From positions 1 through 64,000 of the forward strand of contig CAYMLL010000002.1 of the NCBI GenBank assembly GCA_964390645.1: 64,000 bases of DNA. The letters are read 5' to 3'. A program made the position numbers and the translations under genes. This stretch comes from CAYMLL01 sp964390645. GTDB taxonomy: Bacteria > Planctomycetota > UBA8108. Below are positions 7,498 to 16,964 of the stretch, in pieces. Each line of letters starts with the position of its first letter. The stretch's first letter is position 1. The notes under the pieces were generated by a model, which worked only from the letters and a program-made list of their open reading frames with translations, was not told the DNA's origin and did not search any database.

Positions 7498-9927
7498 ATG
7501 ACAACAGCTGCGCTCCGGGGCATCCGTGTCGTCGAATTCGCGGAGATGATCTCGGGGCCCTACTGCGGCAAGCTCCTGGCAGATCTGGGCGCGGACGTTG
7601 TCAAGGTGGAGTCCCCTCGTGGCGACGCCTCGCGAAACTATGGCCCCTTCCCGGATTCGGGGCCGCATCCCGAACGCAGCGCGCTGTTCCTGTATGTGAA
7701 CTCGAGCAAGCGCAGCGTTGCTCTGGACCTGGCCACCGATGACGACGTGGCGACGTTCAGGAAGCTGCTTCAGTGGGCGGATGTCCTCCTCGACAACCAC
7801 TGCCCTGATGTGCTCGACAAGCTGGGCCTGGGATGGAAGGCGCTGCAGGAGTTGAACTCCTCGCTCGTGTACGTCTCCATCACTCCCTACGGTCGAACGG
7901 GACCGCGATCCGGAGCGCCCGGGGATGAGCTCACGCTCATGCACGCGTCCGGTCTCGGGAACCTGCTACCCACCCGCTCGGCCGACATCAGCCGACCACC
8001 CGTCAAGATGGGAGGCTGCCAGGTCGGATACCATGGCGCAGTCGCGGCCGCAGTGGCCACGTTGAGCTCCGTCACGGGACAGAAGAATACGGACCGGGGC
8101 AGGCTCATCGACATCTCTCTCGAGGAGGTCATGCTCAACATGGTCTCGCCCGTGGTCGCGGGAACCCGCTATCACGGCACGACCTGGAGCCGGGTCCCCG
8201 ACCGCCCGCCGGCGATGGGACGGATGCAGACCGAGGATGGCTACGTCATCCTGAACGCCTTCGACGACCATCACTTCGAGGCATTTCGAGAAGTGCTGGG
8301 GAATCCGGACTGGTGCGCCGGCGACGAGTGGAAGTCGATGACGTACCGCGCGAATCACCTGATGGACATCGCGTCTCATCTGGACGCATGGATGCTGCAA
8401 CAGCAAAAGGACGAGATCCACCATCAGGCGGCCAGGAAGGGAATCGTCATCGGGCCCATCGCCACCGCCGAAGACGTGATGAAGAATCCCCAGTACGCGG
8501 CCCGTGACTTCTTCGTTGAAGTGAGTCACCCGGAAGCGGGCACGCATCGATACGCCGGAATGCCCTTCAAGATGTCGGCATCGCCGCCCGAGGGGTCACG
8601 GCCCGCGCCTCTTCTGGGTCAGCACAACGACGAGATCTCCGATCTGCTCGCGGGCGAGGCCGGGAAAGCGGTCGGGCGACCGGCCGTGAGGAAGCAGACG
8701 GTCGAAGGAGAGCTGCCGCTGAAGGGGGTGCGAGTTCTCGAGTTCTGCTGGGTCTGGGCCGGCCCGTACGCCGGCATGCTTCTGGGCAATCTGGGTGCGG
8801 AGGTCATCAAGGTCGAGGGACACAATCGCACCGACCTCATGCGACGCTCCGTGATCTGGCCTCTTGCCGAGCCGTCACCTCAAACCGTCCCTCCGAACCA
8901 GGGCATAGCGTTCAACACGGTCAACCGGAACAAGAAGGGAATCACGCTCGACCTGAGGAAGCCGGAGGGCGTCGAGATAGCCCGACGTCTCGCCGCATCG
9001 AGTGACATCGTCATCGACAACATGCGCCCGGGCGCCCTCGCGAGACTCGGTCTGGGCTACGAGGATCTCGAGCGCGTCCGCCCGGACATCATCGTCGCGT
9101 CATCGTCGGGCCGGGGCTCCGAAGGCCCGGAGAGCAGCTATCTGGGCTACGCGATGGTTCACCACGGTATCGGGGGAGGAGCCTACATCACCGGCTATCC
9201 GGACGATCACCCGTGCCACAGCACCGGCGACGTCGACATCATGAACGCGACCTTCTTCGCCTTCGCAACGCTCGCCGCCCTTTACCATCGCGATCGAACG
9301 GGCGAGGGTCAGTTCATCGATTACTCACAGTGCGAAGCGGTCAGCTCGCTCATCGGCGAGGTCCTTCTCGGGTACGAGATGACCTCGGTCGTCCCCGAGA
9401 GAGCCGGAAACACACATCCCCGTTTCGCGCCGCACAACGTGTACAGAGCCTGGGGCGTGAATCGCTGGATAGCGCTCGAAGCTCACTCGGATGAGGAGTT
9501 TCTCCGGGTCGCAGAGGTGCTGGGCATGCCACAGCTGGCGTGTGACAGTCGCTTCGAGACCATGACCGAGCGCAAGCGAAACGAGGCAGAGCTGGACCGC
9601 ATCATCGAAGCCTGGACCTCGAAACGCGACCGAGACTGGACGGTGGCTCAGTTCGCCAAGGCCGGACTCATGGCGGCACCTTCGCGCGATGCGATGGACC
9701 TCTACGCCGACCCTCATCTCCAGGATCGCGGAGCATTCGTCACGATCGAACACCCGGAGCTGGGAGAGCTGGAGATGGTGGCGCCGCCCTGGAAGATGAG
9801 CGACTGCGAAGCGCCCGCTCGGTGCGCACCCCTGCTCGGTGAGCACACGGAGCAGGTGCTCACGGACATCCTGGGGACAAGCGCCCCCGAGCTGGCGGCT
9901 CTCCGCGATAGCGGAATCATCTTGTGA
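7498..9927 (+). CDS. Tandem-domain class III (CaiB/BaiF) CoA-transferase
   Basis: An 809-residue protein made of two complete CaiB-like halves, each starting with the fold's N-terminal signature (LRGIRVVEFAEMISGPYCGKLLADLGADVVKVES and LKGVRVLEFCWVWAGPYAGMLLGNLGAEVIKVEG, about residues 6 and 400). Class III transferases use an Asp that becomes acylated by the CoA ester. The second half has it (about Asp580 in GDVDIMNA); the aligned position of the first half is Val (about 176, GCQVGYHG). The ATG is preceded by AAAGGA at a spacing of seven. Fused two-domain transferases with one active half are known, for example DMSP-degrading DddD, but no DMSP genes lie nearby. Its stop overlaps the next CoA-transferase. 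Confidence 0.9.
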   Translation: MTTAALRGIRVVEFAEMISGPYCGKLLADLGADVVKVESPRGDASRNYGPFPDSGPHPERSALFLYVNSSKRSVALDLATDDDVATFRKLLQWADVLLDNHCPDVLDKLGLGWKALQELNSSLVYVSITPYGRTGPRSGAPGDELTLMHASGLGNLLPTRSADISRPPVKMGGCQVGYHGAVAAAVATLSSVTGQKNTDRGRLIDISLEEVMLNMVSPVVAGTRYHGTTWSRVPDRPPAMGRMQTEDGYVILNAFDDHHFEAFREVLGNPDWCAGDEWKSMTYRANHLMDIASHLDAWMLQQQKDEIHHQAARKGIVIGPIATAEDVMKNPQYAARDFFVEVSHPEAGTHRYAGMPFKMSASPPEGSRPAPLLGQHNDEISDLLAGEAGKAVGRPAVRKQTVEGELPLKGVRVLEFCWVWAGPYAGMLLGNLGAEVIKVEGHNRTDLMRRSVIWPLAEPSPQTVPPNQGIAFNTVNRNKKGITLDLRKPEGVEIARRLAASSDIVIDNMRPGALARLGLGYEDLERVRPDIIVASSSGRGSEGPESSYLGYAMVHHGIGGGAYITGYPDDHPCHSTGDVDIMNATFFAFATLAALYHRDRTGEGQFIDYSQCEAVSSLIGEVLLGYEMTSVVPERAGNTHPRFAPHNVYRAWGVNRWIALEAHSDEEFLRVAEVLGMPQLACDSRFETMTERKRNEAELDRIIEAWTSKRDRDWTVAQFAKAGLMAAPSRDAMDLYADPHLQDRGAFVTIEHPELGELEMVAPPWKMSDCEAPARCAPLLGEHTEQVLTDILGTSAPELAALRDSGIIL

Positions 9928-11132
9928 TGTTCGACCTGCTGAAAGGGCTCAAGGTCGTCGACTTGACGACGGTGGTGCTCGGCCCTTACGCCACGCAGTT
10001 CCTGGGCGACCTCGGTGCCGATGTCATCAAGGTGGAGTCACCGCAGGGAGATGTGTACCGCGCCGCTCGCCCGGGGCGGCGAGAAGACCTCGGTGTGGGT
10101 TTCCTCAACTTCAATCGCAACAAGCGCTCGATCGCGGTGGATCTGAAGCAGGACCGCGGCCGAGGCGTCGTCCATGATCTCGTCGGCACGGCGGACGCGG
10201 TCGTTCACAACATGCGATCGAGCTCGGCAGCTGCCCTGGGGGTCTCCTACGAGGAGCTGTCCTCACTGAAGCCGTCCTTGATCTACTGCTACTCCCCCGG
10301 GTTCGGCAATCGCGGTCCGGATCGTGAAGCGCCGGCGTACGATGACACCATCCAGGCACGATCGGGGCTCGCCGCCCTCAACGCCGACAGCGACGGCGCG
10401 CCGCAGTTCGTACGGACCATCGCCTGCGACAAGGTGGTGGGCCTGCACCTGGCGCTGGCAGTCGTGTCGGGGGTAGTTCAACGCGAGAGAACCGGCCGCG
10501 GAGTTTGCATCGAAGCACCCATGCTGGAGAGCATGGCCTCGTTCCTGCTGGCGGAGCACCTGGCTGGACACACGTTGATCCCTGCAGAGGGAAAAGTCGG
10601 CTATGACCGGGTGCTGTCGCCGAACCGCAAACCCTACCGCACCAAGGATGGGTATCTCGCCATCTTGCCTTACAGCACCAAGCACTGGATCCGTTTCTTC
10701 GAGCTCAGTGATCGTGCCGACCTGGCCGTTCATCCCAGGGTGACGGATCCGGTGCAACGCTCCAGGCACATCGATGAGCTTTACGGAATACTGGCGACGA
10801 TCGCCGTGACCAGGACCACCGGTGAGTGGCGCACCCTGCTGGCGGCGCGGGACATTCCCTGCTCGCCCGTCAACTCGCTGGAGGATCTGTTTGACGACCC
10901 GCACTTGCAGGCCGCCGAGATGTTTCCTGAAGTTGACGATGCGAGAATCGGCTCACACAGGACCGTGCGATCACCATTCGAGGTTGACGGTGGCCTGTCC
11001 CATGCGAGCCATCAGGACAGCCCGGCGCCTGGACTCGGCGAGCACACCCGCGAGGTGCTGGGCGAGCTGGGCTACACCGGGGCCCGGATCCAGGCGCTGG
11101 TGAAGGACGGTGTGGTCATCAGCCGGGACTAG
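9927..11132 (+). CDS. Class III CoA-transferase (CaiB/BaiF family)
   Basis: A 401-residue single-domain transferase that moves CoA between carboxylic acids through an aspartyl-CoA anhydride. The N-terminus KGLKVVDLTTVVLGPYATQFLGDLGADVIKVES is the family signature, and Asp168 in IACDKVVGLH sits at the position of formyl-CoA transferase Asp169. The RERTGRG segment and C-terminal LGEHTREVLGELGYT are typical. The ATG overlaps the TGA of the tandem transferase by one base (TGATG), so translation is coupled; the two may act on the same pathway or form a mixed oligomer. Donor and acceptor cannot be told from sequence. Confidence 0.92.
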   Translation: MFDLLKGLKVVDLTTVVLGPYATQFLGDLGADVIKVESPQGDVYRAARPGRREDLGVGFLNFNRNKRSIAVDLKQDRGRGVVHDLVGTADAVVHNMRSSSAAALGVSYEELSSLKPSLIYCYSPGFGNRGPDREAPAYDDTIQARSGLAALNADSDGAPQFVRTIACDKVVGLHLALAVVSGVVQRERTGRGVCIEAPMLESMASFLLAEHLAGHTLIPAEGKVGYDRVLSPNRKPYRTKDGYLAILPYSTKHWIRFFELSDRADLAVHPRVTDPVQRSRHIDELYGILATIAVTRTTGEWRTLLAARDIPCSPVNSLEDLFDDPHLQAAEMFPEVDDARIGSHRTVRSPFEVDGGLSHASHQDSPAPGLGEHTREVLGELGYTGARIQALVKDGVVISRD

Positions 11133-11213
11133 TCCGCATGTCTCACGGCTTCCTGCCACGGAATCGGTGAGAACTCGGACTGGCTCGCACCGGTTGCCGA
11201 GCGGAACGACCTG

Positions 11214-11990
11214 TCAAGCGTCGTGGAGATACCAGCGCGTGCCGCAGACGTCGACCCGATCATCGCTGAAGTAACAACCCCGCTCCCTGGCTCTCGTCAG
11301 GATGTGGTCGCGATCCTTGACGGCAATATCCAGGCCCCCGAGACCAGCGCCCCGGCCGTCCTGTGCCTCGACGAAACGAATCGTGGCGTTGTTCAACCGC
11401 ATGGACAGTCCGGCGCCCTGACGTTCGACGGGTAGCCCCGCCACCGTACCCCACCGCTGGGCGAGCTTGTCCGGGTCCGGGCCCTGCAGCTCGACTCCCA
11501 GGTAGTCGACCGTGACATCCTGCTTGACCTCGTCTTCCCAGCCGCAGCCTCCTACCGGGTTCCAGTGGCCTTCGAGGTCTTCATGGACATCCCACTCGAT
11601 CTCGAAGAACGACGCGATCATGTCCCCGGGATGCAGCTGACACAGATTCCAGCCGTCGCGCTCCGCCTCGTAGGCGACGCGAACGCCGCTGTCCAGCGCC
11701 CGCTGCCGGATGGTCTGCTGGTTCTCCAGTGTGTCGACCTGGGTGATGACCATGTAGCCGCCATCACCGTCCCTTCGGTCCAGATAGCGCCCCCCCGCGG
11801 TGCCTTCTTCAACGGGTGCGACCACCTCGAGGAAGTTCCTGCCCACGGGCATCAGCGTGTTCTCCAGCCCGAACTTCCCGACGCCCGGATCGACGTGACA
11901 GATGTTGATTCCGAGAACAGCGGTCAGGTCATCGATCGCGGGCTTCAGCTCCCGAGCGACGAGGCAGATCTGGCGCAGTTGAATGGTCAT
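11214..11990 (-). CDS. Glyoxalase/VOC-superfamily protein
   Basis: A 258-residue protein with two VOC-like halves. The first (residues 1-120) opens LRQICLVARELKPAIDDLTAVLGI and contains the metal-site-like segments HVDPGVGKFGLENTLMPVG and SFFEIEWD; the second (about 160-258) has VDYLGVELQGPDP and GLGGLDIAVKDRDHILTRARERGC. VOC proteins cover glyoxalases, isomerases, epimerases and extradiol dioxygenases; the specific reaction cannot be assigned. It is convergent with the CoA-transferase pair and on the same strand as the remnant at 12007. No signal peptide, so cytoplasmic. Confidence 0.78.
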   Translation of the reverse strand: MTIQLRQICLVARELKPAIDDLTAVLGINICHVDPGVGKFGLENTLMPVGRNFLEVVAPVEEGTAGGRYLDRRDGDGGYMVITQVDTLENQQTIRQRALDSGVRVAYEAERDGWNLCQLHPGDMIASFFEIEWDVHEDLEGHWNPVGGCGWEDEVKQDVTVDYLGVELQGPDPDKLAQRWGTVAGLPVERQGAGLSMRLNNATIRFVEAQDGRGAGLGGLDIAVKDRDHILTRARERGCYFSDDRVDVCGTRWYLHDA

Positions 11991-12006
11991 GTCCTCCCCC
12001 TACGGG

Positions 12007-12440
12007 CTACCAGTCGAAGAGTCCTCGCGGGTTTCTCGCCATCACTGCGTGGTCGGGTCCTTCCAGCCCCCGACCGTTGGGCTGCTTGCCCCCAGAAGCA
12101 CCTTGAATCTCTCATCGCCGGCGTGCCGGTCCACCTGCTCGTCACCGAGCACTCTCTGCAGGGCGGTGTATCCCCGGGTCTACAGCTCGACAACATGATC
12201 CGTCAAGCCGAGCTCACCGATCTTCGCGACCAACCTCTCCAGGGACTCGTCCTCGGATCGTCGGATTGGTGGAGCCACGCAGATCCTTCCCGGGGTCATC
12301 CCCTGCTCACACAGCCAGCCACTCCCGGCTCGTTGGAGTCCGGCGCGAACATCCGGTCGCTCCTGCACATCCGCCGGCATCTCGTACTCTGCGTTTCCGG
12401 GGTCGGCGCAGGAGTAAACCGTTGCGCGTGACGAGAGGCC
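12007..12440 (-). pseudogene. Decayed gene remnant of unknown family
   Basis: The 560 bases between the VOC gene and the enoyl-CoA hydratase contain protein-like sequence on the minus strand that no longer reads through. One frame gives a convincing segment (GMTPGRICVAPPIRRSEDES then LERLVAKIGELGLTDHVVEL) ending at a TAG near 12180, continues about 45 sense codons to a TGA, and a different frame then supplies ARNPRGLFDW followed by a stop at 12007. The last motif resembles the C-terminus of TIM-barrel metallohydrolases (an NPxRLF-type ending). I read this as a frameshifted, stop-interrupted relic, perhaps of an amidohydrolase or phosphotriesterase-like gene; the family call is weak. Confidence 0.4.
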
Positions 12441-12552
12441 GGGGCATCCTCGTCGGAGTTCGCGGTCAGACTTTCTGGAATCCGCAACCGATTCGGAAGG
12501 TACCTTCGGAGGCTCTGCTTCGGCAGCGATCGTACCTACAGGAGAGGAGCAC

Positions 12553-13383
12553 ATGGTAGAAGAAACTGTCGCGACTGGCACAGACGATCTGTTGGTGTCT
12601 TCGGAGGATGGAGTCCTGACTTTGACACTGAATCGTCCGCAAGCGCGCAATGCGATGTCCCGCGAGATGACGGGCGCCCTGGCCGAGCAGCTTGCCGAAG
12701 CCGAGCTCGACCCTGCTGTTCGCTGCATCGTCTTGACCGGTGCGGGAAAGGGCTTCTGCGCGGGGGGAGACGTCAAGGGCATGGCCGCTCGAGGGGACGG
12801 GACGGTGGGCGAGAACACGATCGACAGCGCCATCCACCGGCAACGGCTCAATCAGCGCGCGACAGCCGGACGCCTGTACAACATGCCGAAACCCACCCTG
12901 GCGGCGCTTCCGGGCGCTGCGGCAGGAGCCGGGCTGTCTCTCGCATTGTCGTGTGACCTGCGTATCATGGCATCGAATGCCATTCTGACCACCGCCTTCG
13001 CTCGTGTCGGCTTTTCCGGCGACTACGGCGGCACGTTCTTCCTGTCGCAGCTGGTCGGCACCGCGAAGGCCAGAGAGCTGTACTACCTGTCGGAGCGGAT
13101 CAGCGCCGAGGAAGCCCTGAGGCTCGGGCTGACCAACTGGGTGGTCGATCCAGAGGAGCTCCCGGCGAGAACCAAGGAGATCGCGAGTCGTCTGGCGAAC
13201 GGCCCCACCGTGGCGTACCGATACATGAAGGAGAACTTCGCCAGAGCGATCTCGTCTGGAGACCTCGACGATTGCCTGGATCTGGAAGCCACCCACCACG
13301 TGCACTGTGGGCAGACGGAAGATCATCGCAACGCGACCAGGGCGTTCGTGGAGAAACGCGAACCGGTCTTCCAGGGTCGTTAG
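12553..13383 (+). CDS. Enoyl-CoA hydratase/isomerase (crotonase) family protein
   Basis: A 276-residue crotonase-fold enzyme with the oxyanion-hole motif GAGKGFCAGGDVKGMA and the LPGAAAGAGLSLALSCDLRIM helix. The first catalytic Glu of true hydratases (Glu144 of rat mitochondrial hydratase) is replaced by Ser129, and the second site carries Asp157 in FSGDYGG rather than Glu. A single Asp in this place is characteristic of isomerases such as PaaG, so a double-bond isomerase or another crotonase reaction is more likely than simple hydration. The ATG follows CAGGAGAGGAGC, a strong ribosome site. It has no close partner gene on its strand. Confidence 0.88.
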   Translation: MVEETVATGTDDLLVSSEDGVLTLTLNRPQARNAMSREMTGALAEQLAEAELDPAVRCIVLTGAGKGFCAGGDVKGMAARGDGTVGENTIDSAIHRQRLNQRATAGRLYNMPKPTLAALPGAAAGAGLSLALSCDLRIMASNAILTTAFARVGFSGDYGGTFFLSQLVGTAKARELYYLSERISAEEALRLGLTNWVVDPEELPARTKEIASRLANGPTVAYRYMKENFARAISSGDLDDCLDLEATHHVHCGQTEDHRNATRAFVEKREPVFQGR

Positions 13384-13685
13384 CCCGTGGGGAGCACACC
13401 TGCCGGATCTGACATCGGGCAGGTGGTTCTGCTGACCTCCGCACAAGACGCTCACTGCGCGAATCGCATCCCCTCCGGTCGCAGCGGAAACGACGGGACG
13501 GTCCGACGGTTCTCGGATTCGCAGGACTCGTGAAGCTCGAGGTGCTGCCGGATTCGCGCTCCAGCTGACAGAGGGTGGCCGGACGCGGCCTGGAGGGGGA
13601 CGTGTTACGGTGCATTCCCTGTGCGCCAGCGGCGCCCTTGACCGGCATCGCACTCCCGGGGAGCGGTCAGAAAGGAACCACGACC

Positions 13686-14533
13686 ACGTTCAGGACGAAG
13701 TACCCGACTCTGGCACTCCCGGCGGTTGCGGCCGTCATCGGATCCATGGTGGGACAAGCTCATCGCGCGGTCATGGGGTGCAACCGGACGCAGAGGAGGC
13801 CTCTCGGGCGGTCCCTCCGACGACGGCGAAGTCTGGCGACGTCTCTCTCCCCGACAGTGGCGACTTGAACACTGCCAGGAAGGAAGCCTGCAGCTTCCTC
13901 GTGCAGAAACAGGCAGCCAGGAAAGCGAGCACCCCTCCCGACACCTCCAGAAGGGCAAAGTGGGTGGAGACGATCGAGTTCGACCGTGCCGTGCATGCGG
14001 TCTACCAGTCCCTGTCTGCTCGGGAACGGGAAGAGACCCTGATGATCGTCACCGCGGATCACCTTCATACCTCGAGCATCTCGGGGTATCCCACCCGCGG
14101 CAATCCCATCCTCGGCAAGCTCCACGGCAACGATCGCCACGGCAACCCGAAGAAGGAACCCGAGGTGGACGAGCCGGGACTGCCCTGCACGACCCTGAGC
14201 TACGCCGGTGGCCCGGGATCCACCGCGCAGACGATTCACACGAAGAGATTCACCACGAAACGCGGAGGGCTGACCACTGACGGTTTCATGTCTCTCCTGG
14301 TCGGAAGGACGAGGTACGTTCGAAGCCCGGTAGGTCCACGCCCCGATCTCGATGCTGTTGACACCGCGGCCCGCAAGTTGGTCCAGGAAGGACCGGTTCC
14401 GATGAAGCTGGAAACGCGCGGTGGTGAAGATGTGGTCATCGACGCGAAGGGGCCAGGGTCCCATCTGTTTCGCGGCACCAGGGAGCAGAACTGTATTCTT
14501 CACGCCATTCAGCAGGCCCCCGCCAGACCGTGA
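13686..14533 (+). pseudogene. Alkaline phosphatase remnant
   Basis: The 1.4 kb between the crotonase and the hydrolase gene holds a broken alkaline phosphatase. At 13686, nine bases after AAAGGA, an ACG stands where a start codon is expected and is followed by a signal-peptide-like stretch (YPTLALPAVAAVIGSMVGQA) in one frame. From about 13960 another frame carries the family's C-terminal part: EFDRAVHAVYQSL, the metal-site motif VTADHLHTSSISGYPTRGNP, and SHLFRGTREQNCILHAIQQA. The central region with the catalytic Ser and most metal ligands is missing. About 280 codons remain of an expected 450-550. Not functional. The 300 bases before it show nothing recognisable. Confidence 0.75.
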
Positions 14534-14805
14534 GCATGAGAGTCGGGCAGGTCACCGGAAGGAACCCACTCACCTCTTCCCGGCTCCCCCTCGTTCCGAG
14601 TGAACTCGCCTGCGCTCTCTCCCCCACGGCTTCTCGGTTGTCGAAGAGACGGCTTCATGATCCCACGGGTCTCTTCGATGGCCCAGGTCCCGTCGACGGC
14701 GCGCGTACGATCCTGCGGACCGTTCGGACCCGCACCCGACATCGTCTTGCGTCCGATGGTCCCTGGAGGATAATAATCTCCTTCATCCCGAGAAAGGAGC
14801 CTGTC

Positions 14806-15720
14806 ATGCGTTTATCAGCCGCGACTCTACTGACCGTGTGCCTTCTCACCGTCGGCTTCAGCGGTGTCTCTCCGGGTGACGACGCCGTGGACGTCTGGGA
14901 CCGTGTCGATCACCACTTCGTCAAGAACGGTGACGTGAAGATCCACTACGTCACGCTCGGCAAGGGCAAACCGATCCTCTTCATTCACGGCTTCCCCGAC
15001 ATCTGGTACTCGTTTCGCCACCAGATGCACACGCTGGCCACGGACTACCGGGCCACCGCAATGGACCTGCGCGGCTACAACAAGAGCGACAAGCCCGACG
15101 GCGTCGAACACTACGCCATACCCCACATCCTGAGTGACGTGAAGGCCGTGGTCGACGATCTCGGCGGCAAGGTGACTCTCGTGGGCCACGACTGGGGAGG
15201 CGCGATCGCATGGCGTTTCGCGATGAAGCACCCGGACCGGCTCGAGCGCCTCGTGATCCTCAACCTCACACATCCCCGGGGTTACGCGGCCGTGGTCTCC
15301 AACCCCACCGAAGCACAGAAGGCCAACACCCAGTATGCGCGCAACTTCGCGAAGTCGAAGCCCGACGGCAGCCCGGTGCCTGGACGCATCCTCGGTATCG
15401 GAGATCGCATGGGGCCGGTGGTCGCAAAGCACTATCGCGAGGCGCTCGGGCGATCTTCCTACGACGGAATGCTCAACTACTACCGGGCCAACTACAACAG
15501 GAAGAGGGGTGGTGAAACACCCAACATCACCGTGCCCGTGCTGCAGTTCCACGGGCTGAAGGACACCGCGGTCGACAAGGACGGACTCAAGGGCACCTGG
15601 GACTGGATCGACAAGGACTACACGCTGGTCACCATCCCCAGCTCCGGCCACTTCGTGCAGTGGCAGGCAGCCGAGCTCGTCTCACAGACGATGAAGTCCT
15701 GGCTCAATGCCCGTGACTGA
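14806..15720 (+). CDS. Secreted alpha/beta hydrolase, epoxide-hydrolase type
   Basis: A 304-residue hydrolase with signal peptide (LSAATLLTVCLLTVGFSG). The start ATG follows AAAGGAG by six bases; the frame is open further upstream through non-coding-looking sequence. The epoxide-hydrolase HGxP motif (IHGFPDIWYSF), the nucleophile elbow GHDWGG with an Asp nucleophile, the acid in HGLKDTAVD, the GHFVQWQ histidine and cap tyrosines (NYYRANYNR) are all visible, the set used by epoxide hydrolases to open an epoxide through an ester intermediate. Haloalkane dehalogenases share the Asp nucleophile, but HGxP and paired Tyr favour epoxide hydrolysis. It converges on the acyl-CoA dehydrogenase downstream. 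Confidence 0.85.
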   Translation: MRLSAATLLTVCLLTVGFSGVSPGDDAVDVWDRVDHHFVKNGDVKIHYVTLGKGKPILFIHGFPDIWYSFRHQMHTLATDYRATAMDLRGYNKSDKPDGVEHYAIPHILSDVKAVVDDLGGKVTLVGHDWGGAIAWRFAMKHPDRLERLVILNLTHPRGYAAVVSNPTEAQKANTQYARNFAKSKPDGSPVPGRILGIGDRMGPVVAKHYREALGRSSYDGMLNYYRANYNRKRGGETPNITVPVLQFHGLKDTAVDKDGLKGTWDWIDKDYTLVTIPSSGHFVQWQAAELVSQTMKSWLNARD

Positions 15721-15770
15721 TCCGTCCACTCGCCCGGGACAGGCTCCTCTTGTGGATGAGGCCCGGCCGG

Positions 15771-16937
15771 CTAGTAGCTCTTGGGCAGGCCCAGGACCTT
15801 CTCCGCCAGGTGACAGAGGATGAGCTGCTGACTCACCGGTGCCAGACGGGCGATCATGATCTCCCGGAACAGCCGCTCGACGTGATACTCCTTGGCGTAG
15901 CCCATCCCGCCGTGGGTGAGAACGGCACGCTCGCAGGCACGATAGCCGGCCTCGGCGCCCAGGTACTTGGCGGAGTTGGCGTGGGGGCCACACGGCTTGC
16001 CTTGCTCGTAGAGAGCAGCGGCGTGCAGACACGTCAGATAGGCGGCTTCGAGCTCCATCCAGCTCTCGGCAAGCGGATGCTGGATGGCCTGGTTCTGACC
16101 GATCGGACGGCCGAAGACGATCCGGTCGCGGGCGTACTTGGCAGCTCGAGCGAGGGCGTTCCGGCCGATACCCACCGCCTCGATCCCGATCAGGACGCGC
16201 TCGGCGTTGAGGCTGTAGAGCAGATACTCGAACCCACGCCCCTCCTCGCCGATACGGTCGCCCACAGGAACCGGCATGTGGTCGTAGAACACCTCGTTCG
16301 AGTCAACCGCAGCACGCCCCATCTTCGGGATTCGGCGCACGTCAGCGTGGTCGCGGTCGAGATCGGTGTAGAACAGCGTCAGGCCTTCGGTCTTCCTTGA
16401 CACCCGGTTCAAGGGCGTGGTTCGGGCGAGCAACATGACCTTGTCGGCGACCTGGGCAGTCGAGGTCCAGACCTTCTTGCCAAAGATCACGTAGTGGTCA
16501 CCATCGCGCACCGCCGACGTCTTGATCTCGGTGGTGTTCAGTCCCGCATCAGGCTCGGTGACGCCGAAGCAGGTCTTCTCCCGCCCGTCGATCAACGGCG
16601 GCAGCCATCGCTCTCTCTGCTCATCGCTCGCGAATCGCACGATCGGAGAGGGCCCGAAGATGTTGATGTGGACAGCCGAGGCGGCGCTCTGGGCGCCCGA
16701 CGACCGGCCGATCTCGTGCATCACGAGGGCCGCTTCAACCAGCCCCAGGCCGCTGCCACCGTGTTTCTCGGGCATCGCGATGCCGAGAACCCCGACCTCG
16801 GCCATCGCCCGGAAGAAGTCGTGAGGAAACTCCTGAGACTGATCGAGCGCATACCAGTAATCGTCGTCGAAGCGCCGGCATGCGTCCGCGACGCTCTCGG
16901 CGATGGCTTCCTGTGCAGGCTCGAGAGTGAAATCCAC
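15771..16937 (-). CDS. Acyl-CoA dehydrogenase
   Basis: A 388-residue acyl-CoA dehydrogenase of standard length. CFGVTEPDAGLNTTEIKTSA is the FAD/substrate signature and RDRIVFGRPIGQNQAIQHPLAE the C-terminal flavin region. The C-terminal MCAD-type catalytic site is not present (LAPVSQQLI instead of YEGTSQI), but NAER puts Glu246 at the position used by isovaleryl- and long-chain acyl-CoA dehydrogenases, so the enzyme should be active, perhaps on branched or bulky acyl-CoA. Electrons would go to electron-transfer flavoprotein, not encoded here. It lies just 27 bases after the monooxygenase-domain gene on the same strand. Confidence 0.92.
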   Translation of the reverse strand: MDFTLEPAQEAIAESVADACRRFDDDYWYALDQSQEFPHDFFRAMAEVGVLGIAMPEKHGGSGLGLVEAALVMHEIGRSSGAQSAASAVHINIFGPSPIVRFASDEQRERWLPPLIDGREKTCFGVTEPDAGLNTTEIKTSAVRDGDHYVIFGKKVWTSTAQVADKVMLLARTTPLNRVSRKTEGLTLFYTDLDRDHADVRRIPKMGRAAVDSNEVFYDHMPVPVGDRIGEEGRGFEYLLYSLNAERVLIGIEAVGIGRNALARAAKYARDRIVFGRPIGQNQAIQHPLAESWMELEAAYLTCLHAAALYEQGKPCGPHANSAKYLGAEAGYRACERAVLTHGGMGYAKEYHVERLFREIMIARLAPVSQQLILCHLAEKVLGLPKSY

Positions 16938-16964
16938 TGAATGAAAGCGCCCCCCGCGCGCCGC

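Noticed and set aside
7498..9927. Naming the tandem CoA-transferase DddD
   Set aside because: The architecture matches, but no BCCT transporter, DddB/DddC or regulator is nearby and identity cannot be judged by eye.
12180..12182. TAG inside the minus-strand remnant as possible pyrrolysine
   Set aside because: The downstream frame ends at a TGA and then needs a frameshift; simple decay explains it better.
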